Positions 7,420-18,103 of a stretch of DNA of 64,000 nucleotides are shown one piece after another. A model generated the notes under the pieces. It did no database searches and had not been told where the DNA came from. It saw only the letters and a program-made list of their open reading frames with translations. The translations under genes were made by a program, and so were the position numbers. Source of the DNA: Candidatus Kapaibacterium sp. (GTDB taxonomy: Bacteria > Bacteroidota > Ignavibacteria > Kapaibacteriales > UBA7675); assembly GCA_028284775.1 (NCBI GenBank), contig JANQRB010000027.1, positions 1 to 64,000 on the forward strand. Reading direction: 5' to 3'. The first letter of the stretch is position 1; each line of letters begins with the position of its first letter.

Positions 7420-10400
7420 ATGATCAACGATCAGTATGAACTACTCGAAGTTATCGGCGCCGGCAGCACCGGCATCGTGTACAAAGCGCTGCGTCACGCG
7501 GACAAGCGCTATCTGGCTTTGAAGAAACTCAAACCATTGGTTTCGGCCAAAGAGCTGGCAAGAGCTCTTGCGGCGTCCGGAAGCCGGGCAGCGAGTGTCG
7601 GGACGGTCGGCAAGGAATTGCCACCCTTTGCCAAGGAGAGTCTGCGGAACGAGTTTCGCTATATGGCCGCTCTGCGTCATCCGAACCTGGCCGAAATCTA
7701 CGATCTGGACGTCGACAAAGAGGGCAGCTCCTATCTAGTTTTCGAGCTGTTGGAAGGCCAAACCCTGTCTGATCTCATCTCGACGACAGGCCTTGTTCGT
7801 CATCCAGATCAGATCAGGAATTATACCACTCAGATCCTGCGGGGCCTTTCCTTCCTACACACGAAGGGATTTCTTCATCGGGACATCAAGCCGGCCAATG
7901 TTTTTGTCTGCGCGGACCAAAGGATCAAGATTCTCGATTTTAATTTGCTGCGCAGACAATCGCTTCCGGAGTCAGGTACAGCCGGCACTCTGGCCTACTG
8001 TGCGCCCGAACTGCTGCATGGCGAAGCCAGTTCAACAGCCTCGGACTTGTTTGCGGTCGGCCTGACGGTCTACGAAGTCATCAGGGGCAAAGCTTTGTTT
8101 GACGATGCCCGCGAGATTTTGGATTGGGAGCTGCCGGTACAGCCCTTGCTTCCCACGCAGACGCGCGGGCTGAACCTTTTACTGGAGAACCTGCTTGACC
8201 CCAACCCGCGCACGCGCTGTCAATCCGCCGAGAAGGCGCTGGCACTGATGGATGGACGCGCAGCACAACTCGATACAGCGATAAACATTGCGACCCGCCG
8301 CAGCTACATCCTCAGTTCTAAAATATTGGAACGCGATGTCGAATTGCAGCGACTTCAGCATGCGTTCATGGAAGCACAGGCCGGCAAGGGCGGCGTTCTT
8401 TTAATAAGCGGAGAAAGTGGCATCGGCAAGTCGCGTCTTGCGGACGAATTCGCCGTCTTTGTTAAACTCAATGGCGGACAATGTTTCAAGGGCAGCTTTG
8501 ACGAGCACAGCCATGATCCTTATGCGGCTCTCAAACAAATGCTGCGGCCGATTGCGGCAATATGTTCGCAGAGTATTATCGAACGCTATTACAATGAGTT
8601 GTGCTTTCTGCTCCCCGAACTTGAAAAACGATACGGCCCCCCAAAGCACAGAGCATACAAAGAGGCCGCTAAGGAGTCGACTCTTTGCAATCTTGTTTTG
8701 TCGTTTATCATCGATGTCGCGGTAGAACTGGATCTCGCCTTCGTTCTTCTTTTCGAAGACCTTCACTTTCAGCCGAAGCATAAACTTCTGGAACTGGCCA
8801 AAAACCGTTTACAAGACTCGCCGGTGATGATTGTCGCGACCTTGCGCGATGACGAAGCCGACCCCGCTCTTCTGGCAGCTTTTGCTCACTCCACGATTAC
8901 ACTTAAACATTTGTCCCGGAACTTCTTCCGTAAATTCGCCGACGACATTTTTCACCATTCGAAGCTGGATGAGCAGTTCTTTCAGGACCTGGAACAGTAT
9001 ACCACGGGCAATCCTCTATTTATCGAGCAGCTCTTTCTGGAGTTAAACGACCGAGGAGTGTTACAGAAATTCGGTGACAGATGGAAAATCAGCCACTATG
9101 ACTTCGAAGAAATGCGCCTTCCCCTGGTCGAGGAAATTCTCGAGCGCCGCCGGCAGAATCTGACTGACGACGAGAAGCGTTGCATGCGCTACATTGCCGC
9201 CTCGCCTCATGGCATCGAAACACGATTGTTAACAGAGCTTATGCCGGGACCGCGCGGTAGCGAAGCAATAGCCGGACTGCTGCGCGCGCACAATATTGCG
9301 GAAGAAGGCGGCAAATTGCGCGCTACTCATCATCAAATCAGGATGTTTTTCTATAGTGGCATAACAGTCCCCTCTGCCACCCATCGCGAACTCGGCGAGC
9401 TGTTAGAAAACTTCGACAGCCGGAACGTCTACGATCTGGCCTACCATTTTGAACGCTGCAATGACAGCGTGAAAAAAGGACGCTATTTGCGAATGGCCGG
9501 CGACTTTGCCTTTCGGACAAACAGCTACCGGGAGGCGTTCGGATTCTATCGCTCACTTTATTCACACTTGAAGAGCAGCGATTGTACAGAGGATGAACTG
9601 CTGGACGTGTTGCTGTTAAAGTCGAGGATTGCTCACAGTACCGGCGAATGGTCAGAGCTTGAAGGGGACCTCCGAGAAGCACTAGAGCGTGTCGACAAGA
9701 CCGCAAACAGCGTCCGGCTCGGGAAAGTTTATACCCACTTAAGCAATATCCTGATGGCAAAAGGCATTTATCCTGAGGCGAGTCGCTTTGCAAAGCGAGC
9801 ATTGGATATTCTCGAAGCCTTGCATGCGCAAGACGATATAGCGTATTGTCATTCCCTGCTTGCACAAATTGCCGAACGCCGTAAAGAATTCAAGGACGCG
9901 TTGCATCACTACGAACAGGCAAGAGCTCTGTATCTTCGTTCCGGGGAAAAACTACGCCTGGCGCAGGCAACCGGCAACATCGGTACCGTTTACCTGGAAG
10001 CCGGCAGGCTTGAAAACGCATTACGTTGCTTCAGGGAATCGCTTGCTGTTGCGGAAGAATTGCAGTGCCGTCACGATATTGCAGTCGTCCTGGGAAACAT
10101 CGGAATTGTATACCTTCAAATGTGTCAGTTTAACAAGGCTTCAGAATACTTTACCAAAGCGCTCGAGTTGCGACGCACACTGGCGAACAAGAGAGGAGTT
10201 GCCTCGGCGCACTACAATATCGCAACAATACACATTCGTTCCGGCGACTATGCAAGTGCTCTTCAACATCTCGAAAGCGCAAGCTCGCTGGCGCTTGAAT
10301 TGGAAGATGGGCGGGGTTTGGGATTGATTGCGATCGGTTTTGCCTGGACCCATGCCGAATCCCGCCGGATGGAAGCGGCTTCACTTTGGGCCCGTTACGC

Positions 10401-11124
10401 TCTGCGGAAAGGACGGGAGCTGCAGGATAAGGCGATACTCTGCGGCGTGTTTCGACTGCTGGGAAACGTCTGCGCCTATCAGGAACGCTGCAATGAGGCC
10501 CTGGAATGGTATGTAAAATGCATGGCGATGAGCACAGGCTGGAGCGAGCTGTTCTTACTGCGCTCTTTCGAGAGTATTGGCAAATTCTACTTTGACATTG
10601 AACAATATAAGAAGGCCACGCCCAATTTCGCCAGGATGCAGACCTTAAGTGAAAAACTGAATCTAGCGGCCGACCTTGCCGACAGTTCGTTCTTTCTGGC
10701 GGAATCCTTGTTGGCGCAGCAAAAGCACCGGCAGGCTCGACAGCATATCAGGCGCGGTCTGAGAGCCGCGACAGCGACCGAGATTGAAGAATTACAGCTG
10801 CGAGGTAAGGCATTAGTCGAGCTCGTGGATGTATTGGCGCAGCCTACGTGCAACTACGACTCAATAGCCCAGGCAGTCGATCGGCTTGAGAAGCTGCAAC
10901 GGGAAGCCGCTGATGTTCGCGGCACACGATTTGTGTGGCATGCACTGTGGCAAATCGCCGGATCACATGCTGTGTACAAGTGTAGCAAGGCTGATGAGCT
11001 TGAACGCTATCGTTTAAGGGCATTGCGATTATTTCGACTGCAGAGTGAAATATCGAGCGCCAAATTCATCAGGCGTATCATTGCCAGCCTGGAAGCAGCG
11101 GTAGAACATAGCAGCCCGCCGTGA
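7420..11124 (+). CDS. Ser/Thr protein kinase fused to AAA/STAND ATPase and TPR array
   Basis: 1234 residues. Kinase domain, about 6-275: glycine-rich loop GAGSTGIVYKA (13-23), the Lys of LALKK (K35), helix-C Glu in RNEFRYM (E78), catalytic HRDIKPAN (153-160) and TLAYCAPELL. The metal-binding DFG triplet is DFN here (173-175), keeping Asp but losing Gly. ATPase domain, about 300-560: Walker A GESGIGKS (331-338) and Walker B FVLLFEDLH (441-449). The remaining ~600 residues are TPR repeats, for example ALRCFRESLAVAEEL and KASEYFTKALELRRTL. The layout resembles PknK-like cytoplasmic signalling kinases that sense ligands through the ATPase-TPR part and phosphorylate regulators. No HTH domain is present. 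ATG start at 7420. The gene is monocistronic and converges on the giant surface protein gene. Confidence 0.93.
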   Translation: MINDQYELLEVIGAGSTGIVYKALRHADKRYLALKKLKPLVSAKELARALAASGSRAASVGTVGKELPPFAKESLRNEFRYMAALRHPNLAEIYDLDVDKEGSSYLVFELLEGQTLSDLISTTGLVRHPDQIRNYTTQILRGLSFLHTKGFLHRDIKPANVFVCADQRIKILDFNLLRRQSLPESGTAGTLAYCAPELLHGEASSTASDLFAVGLTVYEVIRGKALFDDAREILDWELPVQPLLPTQTRGLNLLLENLLDPNPRTRCQSAEKALALMDGRAAQLDTAINIATRRSYILSSKILERDVELQRLQHAFMEAQAGKGGVLLISGESGIGKSRLADEFAVFVKLNGGQCFKGSFDEHSHDPYAALKQMLRPIAAICSQSIIERYYNELCFLLPELEKRYGPPKHRAYKEAAKESTLCNLVLSFIIDVAVELDLAFVLLFEDLHFQPKHKLLELAKNRLQDSPVMIVATLRDDEADPALLAAFAHSTITLKHLSRNFFRKFADDIFHHSKLDEQFFQDLEQYTTGNPLFIEQLFLELNDRGVLQKFGDRWKISHYDFEEMRLPLVEEILERRRQNLTDDEKRCMRYIAASPHGIETRLLTELMPGPRGSEAIAGLLRAHNIAEEGGKLRATHHQIRMFFYSGITVPSATHRELGELLENFDSRNVYDLAYHFERCNDSVKKGRYLRMAGDFAFRTNSYREAFGFYRSLYSHLKSSDCTEDELLDVLLLKSRIAHSTGEWSELEGDLREALERVDKTANSVRLGKVYTHLSNILMAKGIYPEASRFAKRALDILEALHAQDDIAYCHSLLAQIAERRKEFKDALHHYEQARALYLRSGEKLRLAQATGNIGTVYLEAGRLENALRCFRESLAVAEELQCRHDIAVVLGNIGIVYLQMCQFNKASEYFTKALELRRTLANKRGVASAHYNIATIHIRSGDYASALQHLESASSLALELEDGRGLGLIAIGFAWTHAESRRMEAASLWARYALRKGRELQDKAILCGVFRLLGNVCAYQERCNEALEWYVKCMAMSTGWSELFLLRSFESIGKFYFDIEQYKKATPNFARMQTLSEKLNLAADLADSSFFLAESLLAQQKHRQARQHIRRGLRAATATEIEELQLRGKALVELVDVLAQPTCNYDSIAQAVDRLEKLQREAADVRGTRFVWHALWQIAGSHAVYKCSKADELERYRLRALRLFRLQSEISSAKFIRRIIASLEAAVEHSSPP

Positions 11125-11130
11125 CAATGA

Positions 11131-11161
11131 GAGCCGTCCCTCCGCAGGGAAAGGACGGCTC
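11131..11161. terminator. Hairpin between convergent genes
   Basis: GAGCCGTCC (11131-11139) pairs with GGACGGCTC (11153-11161) around a 13-nt loop, between the ends of the kinase gene and the giant surface protein gene. There is no strong T-run on either side, so it may act bidirectionally or only protect transcript ends. Confidence 0.6.
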
Positions 11162-11189
11162 CCGATTTCAACTTCGTTAAAAAGTTCCT

Positions 11190-14100
11190 CTAACGATTTT
11201 TAACAAAGGGCACTCGAATCACTTTGCCATTCTCCGTTCGAATCGTGACAAAGTAACTGCCGGGCGCCAGGTATGAAACGTCAAGCGCCAGGCTCTCAGC
11301 GCTGTTGGCAAGACTGCGCGAGTGCAGCGTTTCACCGAGCACATTCGAAATCCGCAATTCACGGGCATTGTCGCGCGCGAGGCTGTAGCGAACCCTAATC
11401 TCCGCATCCGCCGGGTTCGGGAAGACCCGGGCGTAGCTAGTGCTCAGTTCCATTGTTGTTTCGCTCCTTACCGGTTTAAGCAGGGGCATGCGCAATGCCT
11501 TAAAGGCGTAGTCAAAACCGCCCTGCGCCACTTTGAGTATTGCCAGGGCGGCGGGGGCCCATTCTCCATCACCGGCTGCAATCTTCATAAGGATTGACTT
11601 CTCATTGGCGGTCAGATTGACTTCGCTCCGGCCTTCCATCAGCAGCCGGCTCTGCAGCAGTTCGATCGCGCGGCGATTAGCTTCCGCGGCATTCAGCGGA
11701 ACGAGCGATTCGAGTTTAGCAACGGCAGCGGCGTATTCCCGCAATTCCCGATTAACGTAGTACGCCAGCCAGTGCTGCTCCCGCTCACTCACGTCCTTCA
11801 GAGCCTTGATCGACTTATGAAAACGCTGTACGCCATCGATTCCATCACGATCCGATACCGAGCGCAGACCGGCAAGCATCGCGCTCAAACGTCCGGCGAC
11901 ATCTTTCAGCTCGTAGAGACGCGCATAATCTCGCATCAGGGTCATCCCGCCGTCGCGTTCACGGATGAGCGGCAGGACATTATCGAGATAGAATCCCTCG
12001 CATTGCAGTTCCGGATCGAGATTCTCCTGATGCTTTTCCTCGTAAATCTGATGTCCGCAGGAGGCTGTCGAATAGTAAGGATTCGACGAAGTAGGCGTCA
12101 CGTTGTTAATCACGAGCATACCAAAGTTGTCCGCCGCCGTTATCGGAACGGTGCTCGAAACGTCGAAGGCATTCACGTAGTTCGCATAAAAAGTATTCAT
12201 GCCGGGATCAGGCGCGGTTCCGATACTGCCGCTGTAACCGTCCAGATAAACGCCGAATTGAACGTAGTTATAAAGATAGTTGTTCGTAAAAAGCGGTAGC
12301 GTAGCGCCGGGCGTTTCACCATACACCGACACCAGGCAATCAAAAATACAGTTGCTGTGAATCGTGCTGCTTTCGTCGAGATTGTTAAAATAGAGACCGA
12401 TCGTCTGTAAGCCGCTGCTGCCGTGCGCAAAATCGAGATCGATAACATTACAGCCGACTTCAAGCGAACTGCCCTCTTCAATATAAATACCGTAGTTGTT
12501 GCCGTTGCTGATACGGTTCTCCGTAATAGCGCATTCGCTGGCGTTCAATGCCTGAATACCGGCCCGGAAGCCGGAAATACGGTTTGCGCGCAGCTCGGCA
12601 TTGCTCGTGTTTTCGACATAGATGGCCGCCTTTTCGATCGTCGACACCGTGTAATCGTTTGAATTGTTCAGCTCGTTACCGGTTATGACAACGTTAACGG
12701 AGCTGTTCATCAGGTTAATCTGAACATTGTGTTCGTACTTTTCATCGAGCACTTCAATCTCATTGTTTTCCACCGTCGTGAAGCGAATCAGCGATGACAG
12801 ATCGATACTACGATACATATCAGTAAAGCGGTTTTCACTGATACGCGCGCCGGATGAGGCGCAGACGATGCCGCTGAAGTGTATTTTGCTCTCTTCGCTG
12901 GCCGTATTCACGAAGTCGTTCTGTGAAATCGACTCCAGCATTGCCGAGTTAAACAGAACGATGCCGAAGTTACCGGAAGCCGGAAAGCCGGCACAGGCCG
13001 CATAGTCGGGCGGCGCATTGTCAACCACGAAGCGGTTACCCGATATCGGCGACTCGTAGCCGAGCGGGTTGTTGTAGATCGTCACCGCGTTATAGTTGTT
13101 GTGGAATAAGTTGTTGCTGATCATCGCTTCCGATGCCTGATCGAGATTCAGCGCAAAGACCGCGTTTTTAAATGTACATTCGTTAAAAATGCTGCCTTTG
13201 CTGTTATTGAAGCTGATACCCTTCCAAACGGCCGATTGATTACAGGTACGGAAGACTGAGTTGTTGGCCCGGATCGATGCGCCATCCTGAATCATCATTC
13301 CGGCGCAGTCGTCGAAGACCATATCCACGTTGGTTAAATCCAGCGTTGCATTACTGGTGACGGTTATAGTGACGTTGGAAGCGATGTAATAACGGCCGTT
13401 CCAGATGTCGCTATAATTGAGCGTCAGGTTACTGCTGATTTTCGTCGCCGATGGATCAGCCTCCGCAAAACAGCAGCTTTCCACGTTCACGATGTAGGTA
13501 GCCCGTGTGGACGTCGTCTGATTGAGGTTGAAGATATCCACGGTAACATAGTATGTTCCCAGACCGCTGAAGACGTGCGTTGGATTGGGCAGCGTCGACG
13601 TGTTGCAACCCGCGCCGCTGCAGCCCGGATCATCGAAATCCCAGACCCAGCTTCCAATGCCGAGTCCCTTGTTGAACTGATAAGGGTAGCCGTTGCAAAC
13701 TCTTTCCGGCGGCGGGGCGACGCAGTCGGTAAATGCCCAGCCGACATTGTTGGAAGTGTTGGCGCTGTGCAGCCCGGCCCAGAAAAAGACGCTCGGCACA
13801 CTGATATTGTGATTATCACGCATAAACACGTAGTCAAGGCATACGCTGCCATCGATCTTGTTGATAAAGGACTCGCTGCCCGGAATCGTGGATTCGATTA
13901 CGATCGGGTCGGAGGGTGTACCGGTAGAGTTAATCGTACCACCGGCGAGGATGGTCGTTGTTTTGCCCGCCGCGAATCGGTAGGTTTTGCCCGGGGTAAA
14001 GGTCAGGATTTCCGTGGAATTGTCATCATTGAATTCACCGTTGCCCAGGAACTCCAGCTCATGAAAGGTACTCGAATTCCAGACGCGGCCGAGCGCATCC

Positions 14101-17100
14101 GGATCAACAAACTGAACATGATGAAAATTCTGACCCTGTGCTTTCAGGGTCGGTAGTTGCAGCGATGTCAACTGGATTGTTCCGCTGTTGGCATTGAGCG
14201 TAAAACCACTGCGAGTGTTCCAGCTTGTCGTGCTGCCGTTAAAAGTGGAAGAACCTCGAACGATCATGTCCTTAGTGGAATTCAGGTGCAAGGTCCCGTC
14301 GGCATAGCCGCCAAAGTGGCCTATATTTAGTTCATAGGTGTTTGTTTTCAGCGTGCCGTACTGGATTGTTAAACTGCTGACGTTGTACAGGTCGCTTTGC
14401 ATATCCCAGGTTTTAGCCGGCCCGACAAACCAAAGCTGCGCCTGAAACTGAATGCCGCTTTTAACATTGATATCCGCTGAGGTATTGATGCCGTTTGTTT
14501 GAAAATAGATCGGCTTTTTGTATTTATACTCCATGTCCGACAAGGGCGTAGTCCCTGAAAGGTCCAGGCTGCCGAATATCATCAGCTCTTTTGCCCCGGC
14601 ATCATCTTCGAAGATTGGCTTTATTACATTCGTCTGTTTCCAGACCATATCTTTGCAAAACGCTGTTTCAACGTCTACTGTAACGGTTTTGTGCGTAAGA
14701 GAAAATGAGAGGTCGTTGAATTCCACATTATCCTCCGGGCCGGGAATGCAACCTGTTGGGTCGTGCGCGCCGGATGTCAACGACCAGTTATTCGGATCGC
14801 TCCATTTGTCATCACTGTGAACTGCACTGCCGACCCAGAAGTAGTTATGGGATGAGGCCAGTGTCCCGCCCCAGCCCGGACTATTGAGTTTAACGCTGTT
14901 ATTGGCATCCATCGCTGCGCCGCTTGCGCTTACATCCTGCAGCAATGTCCAGTCTATGTCAATCGTAAGTCCCGAATTGTTTACAAAGTTTGTCTGTGAT
15001 CCCGAAATCGATGACTTGATAGTAATCAGCTCGTTACAATTGCCAACCGCTATGATGTCTGTATCAAAAGTCTGCGTTTTGTTGGCTTCGACGACAAGTG
15101 TTTTGCCGGCCGTCAGGTGCAGCGTTTTGATCGTATTGTCGCTCGCCTGGCCAGTCAGTCCGATACGACCATCCTCATGGAATGTCAGATTGTTGATGGA
15201 ATTGCTGCCGAATACGTTGCCGACATCCAGGAACTCGACGTCTTCAAAGGTTTGGCCCATCGCGTTAAAAATTCCAAGCGAAGCGTTGCGTTCAAAAACA
15301 ATCTTCGACCCCATCGAAAGAAAGGTTAGCATGCTGTAGTTGCTGAAATCCCAGCCGTAAATACCCTGACCGGCGTTCTGCCCGGTGATAGTAACGGTAG
15401 AAGATTCGATGTCCAGGATCCGCTGGTTGCCATTGTTGGAATAAAGAGAAATACAGGTCAGGTTATTGGCATCCAGATCCAGGCTGCCGTAGTTGAGGTA
15501 AACTATTCCTCCGTTGACGGGGCTCATGAAATATTGTCCGTTGGTTCCCTCAACCTGCATATTGTCGCCAAGTTTCCAGGAGCCGCCAAAGCCGTCGAAC
15601 AAAACGTTATTGCGTAAGATCTGAGTATCAAAAATCAGGGTGTTCGTCAGGCCGGCACAGTTCTCCAGAAAGTAGGTCAGACCATTGTAGGTAACATTCA
15701 TAGCGCTTTTGAAAGTGAGATCGCCGCGAATTGCCAGACGATTTTTTGTGTGATTGGTTTCGAAGATCGGATTGTCGCTAGCGCCCATCCAGTCCATATC
15801 CTGGCAGGTCGCATAAGGCAGGTCAACCGTTACAGTGTTCTTTCCGGCGGAAAATGACGAGCCATCGAAGACGACTTTGTCACAGGGACTGGGAATGCAG
15901 GCATCCGGAGCTCCGCCTGAAGACTGCGACCAGTTGGCCGGATTACTCCACAGATTGTGATCGGTCGGGGTATTGACGCCGACCCAAAAGTAGGTTTTGG
16001 GTGTGGGAGAAGATGGAAAACCCCAGGTCAGATTATTGCCCCTGTTAATACTGTTGGTTGCGTCAAAGGTCGCTCCCCCCGTCGTATAGATGTCCTGAAG
16101 TATACAATAGTCAATCGTGATCGGACTGATGCCGATGCCGGCGCTAATCGTAGTCTCGACCCCTTTGGTTCGCGATTCGAGCGAAATAAATCCGTCGCTG
16201 CAGGAGCCGATCGCCACGAGATTAGTGGTAATGGTTTGCGTCGCGCCATCGGCAAAAATATACATGTGAGCTGGACTTAATTCGAGAATGCTGAAGCTGT
16301 TGCTGCCGCGAATATCGCCATGCCCCAGAAAGTGAAGATCGTTAAAAGTATTGTTGCCGAAGACAATGGCATTTCCCTCGGGATCGGTAAAATTTACGTC
16401 ATTGTAGGTCTGGCCGGAGGCAGCCATGATCACAACTTCAGCGGTCATCTCGATCGTACTCGTGCCGGCATCCAGCGTGAATCCGGTGGCGGGCGCTATC
16501 TGCCAGGGATAGACCGTGGAAACACTAGCTTCCCCCGTGAGTGTCACCAGGGAACTGCCCAGAATCAGTTTGCGATCAAAACTGGTATTCGAGTGGAAAC
16601 CCCGTGCAACTACACTCACGCTGTTCGTATTTAGCACGCCCTGCTCGAGAATAATGAACTGATCACACTCGAAAGGATCTAACAACTTCCATTCGTGGCC
16701 CAGACCGGGCTCATCGAAATACACTGTGTTCTTGAACACCTGTGTTGCGGATTCGATTGTCGCATTATCCGGCGCGTTAAATTCAACCAGACCATCGTAG
16801 TCCCAATTGAAACCTGATGAGACAAATTTCACATTGCCGTAAATCTCAAATACATTGCCGGCGGACGAAGAGCTTATCGTTATGCCGGCGGCGCCGGTAG
16901 CATCCAGGTTGTCGCATTGGACAGTCGGCAGGTTAACTACACAATCTACGCTTGCGCCGTCAAACAAAACATTGTCGGCTGACGAAGGGATCGTTGCTCT
17001 GGCATTGCCGCCGGGCGAGTCTGCCCAGTTACCCGCCACATTCCAATCAGTTGAAATAGCACCCGTCCAATAGAAATCGGCAGCGAATAAGGAAGTACCG

Positions 17101-17165
17101 GTACACAGGCAAAGCAGCAAAGTGCAGAGTGCGATAGGTATCGCTGGATTTTGTCTTACAGTCAT
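11190..17165 (-). CDS. Giant T9SS-exported surface protein with PKD domain and beta-helix
   Basis: 1991 residues. Signal peptide: IPIALCTLLLCLCTGTSLFA. The N-terminal 1130 residues hold three related modules starting FYWTGAISTDWNVAGNWAD, YFWVGVNTPTDHNLWSNPAN and YFWVGSAVHSDDKWSDPNN, each followed by an NVLFDG/VVFDGSSF-like motif and long beta-rich stretches. A PKD-type domain follows (SWVWDFDDPG...NPTHVFSGLGTYYVTVDI). Then comes a right-handed beta-helix region (repeats such as NNLFHNNYNAVTIYNNPLG and ITENRISNGNNYGIYIEEG), an alpha-helical segment, and a C-terminal T9SS sorting domain (VFPNPADAEIRVRYSL to the end). AGGAG sits 6 nt before the ATG. Expected at the cell surface or secreted, probably as an adhesin or carbohydrate-binding protein (inference). 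It is transcribed alone. Confidence 0.9.
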   Translation of the reverse strand: MTVRQNPAIPIALCTLLLCLCTGTSLFAADFYWTGAISTDWNVAGNWADSPGGNARATIPSSADNVLFDGASVDCVVNLPTVQCDNLDATGAAGITISSSSAGNVFEIYGNVKFVSSGFNWDYDGLVEFNAPDNATIESATQVFKNTVYFDEPGLGHEWKLLDPFECDQFIILEQGVLNTNSVSVVARGFHSNTSFDRKLILGSSLVTLTGEASVSTVYPWQIAPATGFTLDAGTSTIEMTAEVVIMAASGQTYNDVNFTDPEGNAIVFGNNTFNDLHFLGHGDIRGSNSFSILELSPAHMYIFADGATQTITTNLVAIGSCSDGFISLESRTKGVETTISAGIGISPITIDYCILQDIYTTGGATFDATNSINRGNNLTWGFPSSPTPKTYFWVGVNTPTDHNLWSNPANWSQSSGGAPDACIPSPCDKVVFDGSSFSAGKNTVTVDLPYATCQDMDWMGASDNPIFETNHTKNRLAIRGDLTFKSAMNVTYNGLTYFLENCAGLTNTLIFDTQILRNNVLFDGFGGSWKLGDNMQVEGTNGQYFMSPVNGGIVYLNYGSLDLDANNLTCISLYSNNGNQRILDIESSTVTITGQNAGQGIYGWDFSNYSMLTFLSMGSKIVFERNASLGIFNAMGQTFEDVEFLDVGNVFGSNSINNLTFHEDGRIGLTGQASDNTIKTLHLTAGKTLVVEANKTQTFDTDIIAVGNCNELITIKSSISGSQTNFVNNSGLTIDIDWTLLQDVSASGAAMDANNSVKLNSPGWGGTLASSHNYFWVGSAVHSDDKWSDPNNWSLTSGAHDPTGCIPGPEDNVEFNDLSFSLTHKTVTVDVETAFCKDMVWKQTNVIKPIFEDDAGAKELMIFGSLDLSGTTPLSDMEYKYKKPIYFQTNGINTSADINVKSGIQFQAQLWFVGPAKTWDMQSDLYNVSSLTIQYGTLKTNTYELNIGHFGGYADGTLHLNSTKDMIVRGSSTFNGSTTSWNTRSGFTLNANSGTIQLTSLQLPTLKAQGQNFHHVQFVDPDALGRVWNSSTFHELEFLGNGEFNDDNSTEILTFTPGKTYRFAAGKTTTILAGGTINSTGTPSDPIVIESTIPGSESFINKIDGSVCLDYVFMRDNHNISVPSVFFWAGLHSANTSNNVGWAFTDCVAPPPERVCNGYPYQFNKGLGIGSWVWDFDDPGCSGAGCNTSTLPNPTHVFSGLGTYYVTVDIFNLNQTTSTRATYIVNVESCCFAEADPSATKISSNLTLNYSDIWNGRYYIASNVTITVTSNATLDLTNVDMVFDDCAGMMIQDGASIRANNSVFRTCNQSAVWKGISFNNSKGSIFNECTFKNAVFALNLDQASEAMISNNLFHNNYNAVTIYNNPLGYESPISGNRFVVDNAPPDYAACAGFPASGNFGIVLFNSAMLESISQNDFVNTASEESKIHFSGIVCASSGARISENRFTDMYRSIDLSSLIRFTTVENNEIEVLDEKYEHNVQINLMNSSVNVVITGNELNNSNDYTVSTIEKAAIYVENTSNAELRANRISGFRAGIQALNASECAITENRISNGNNYGIYIEEGSSLEVGCNVIDLDFAHGSSGLQTIGLYFNNLDESSTIHSNCIFDCLVSVYGETPGATLPLFTNNYLYNYVQFGVYLDGYSGSIGTAPDPGMNTFYANYVNAFDVSSTVPITAADNFGMLVINNVTPTSSNPYYSTASCGHQIYEEKHQENLDPELQCEGFYLDNVLPLIRERDGGMTLMRDYARLYELKDVAGRLSAMLAGLRSVSDRDGIDGVQRFHKSIKALKDVSEREQHWLAYYVNRELREYAAAVAKLESLVPLNAAEANRRAIELLQSRLLMEGRSEVNLTANEKSILMKIAAGDGEWAPAALAILKVAQGGFDYAFKALRMPLLKPVRSETTMELSTSYARVFPNPADAEIRVRYSLARDNARELRISNVLGETLHSRSLANSAESLALDVSYLAPGSYFVTIRTENGKVIRVPFVKNR

Positions 17166-18103
17166 AATGACTCCTCTGGAGTTAATTCGTGAGATTTAAC
17201 AATAGCATTCACAGACCTTAACCTTAAAGGCAAGGCTTCAGACACCAATGATTGTTTAAGCAGCGGAGACAAAGGGCTATCCGTAAGCCTCAAAGACTGA
17301 GGCTCTAGATTCGCCCAGACAGCAATCATCGGCAAGTGCAATCCGGCAGAGAAAGCAGCGGTTGTTGCTTAACATCAATAGTCGCAGGCTGGTCCGGGGA
17401 CAGAATGGAACCACCCCGGCCAAATCATAGTCCGCACTACGGCGCAAGCGTGCAGGGCCGTCCATACAGACAGATTATGTAGACTGTGAAAACTCTACAA
17501 TCAACGACTAAGCGATTGAACGATTAATATGCGATCAAGTCTTAAGGTTATGATACACCTCGCTGACGGAGATACCGTTTAAGTAGGTAATCAACTCAAC
17601 AAACACGGGTGAGTGATCGGCGGTATTATTCACCCGAAGTTCGGTCGGTTTTGGCACGTATAGTGCAGTTGCGGAATTGTTTACGAGTTATATACTCGTG
17701 CGCGGTCAAAGCTACACAATATTTTTGAATATCAAAACTGCATTGTGACAAAATTTGCGGATCCAGCATGGGATATTAAATTTTGAGTTTTCACAATATG
17801 TATTGCGCATTTACAAGTCACTATTCGGGTAGCACAAACGGCGGTGTTAAGTCCGCCTCGACAACGGGACACCGTGGGCTCGCTTCGATCAACACGCGGA
17901 CGTTGCAAAGAGGTCAGTCAGTGTGGGAGCCAGGTTCGATAAGCCAAGATGGCTGGAATGGATTCGTGGAAGAATAAAGGGCTGCAGTACAGACTGCTCG
18001 GTGCAAACCAGCATAAAACGGCAGGGGCCGCCGGCATACGGACAGCCCCCTGATTGGAACTTATGTACACAGAGCACGCAGTTCAATGCGGAGAATTTAC
18101 AGT
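17166..18103. other. Long intergenic region upstream of the giant surface protein
   Basis: About 940 bp, AT-richer than the flanking genes, with no supported coding frame. It presumably carries the promoter and 5' leader of the giant surface protein gene. I see no repeat or RNA gene in it. Confidence 0.5.
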
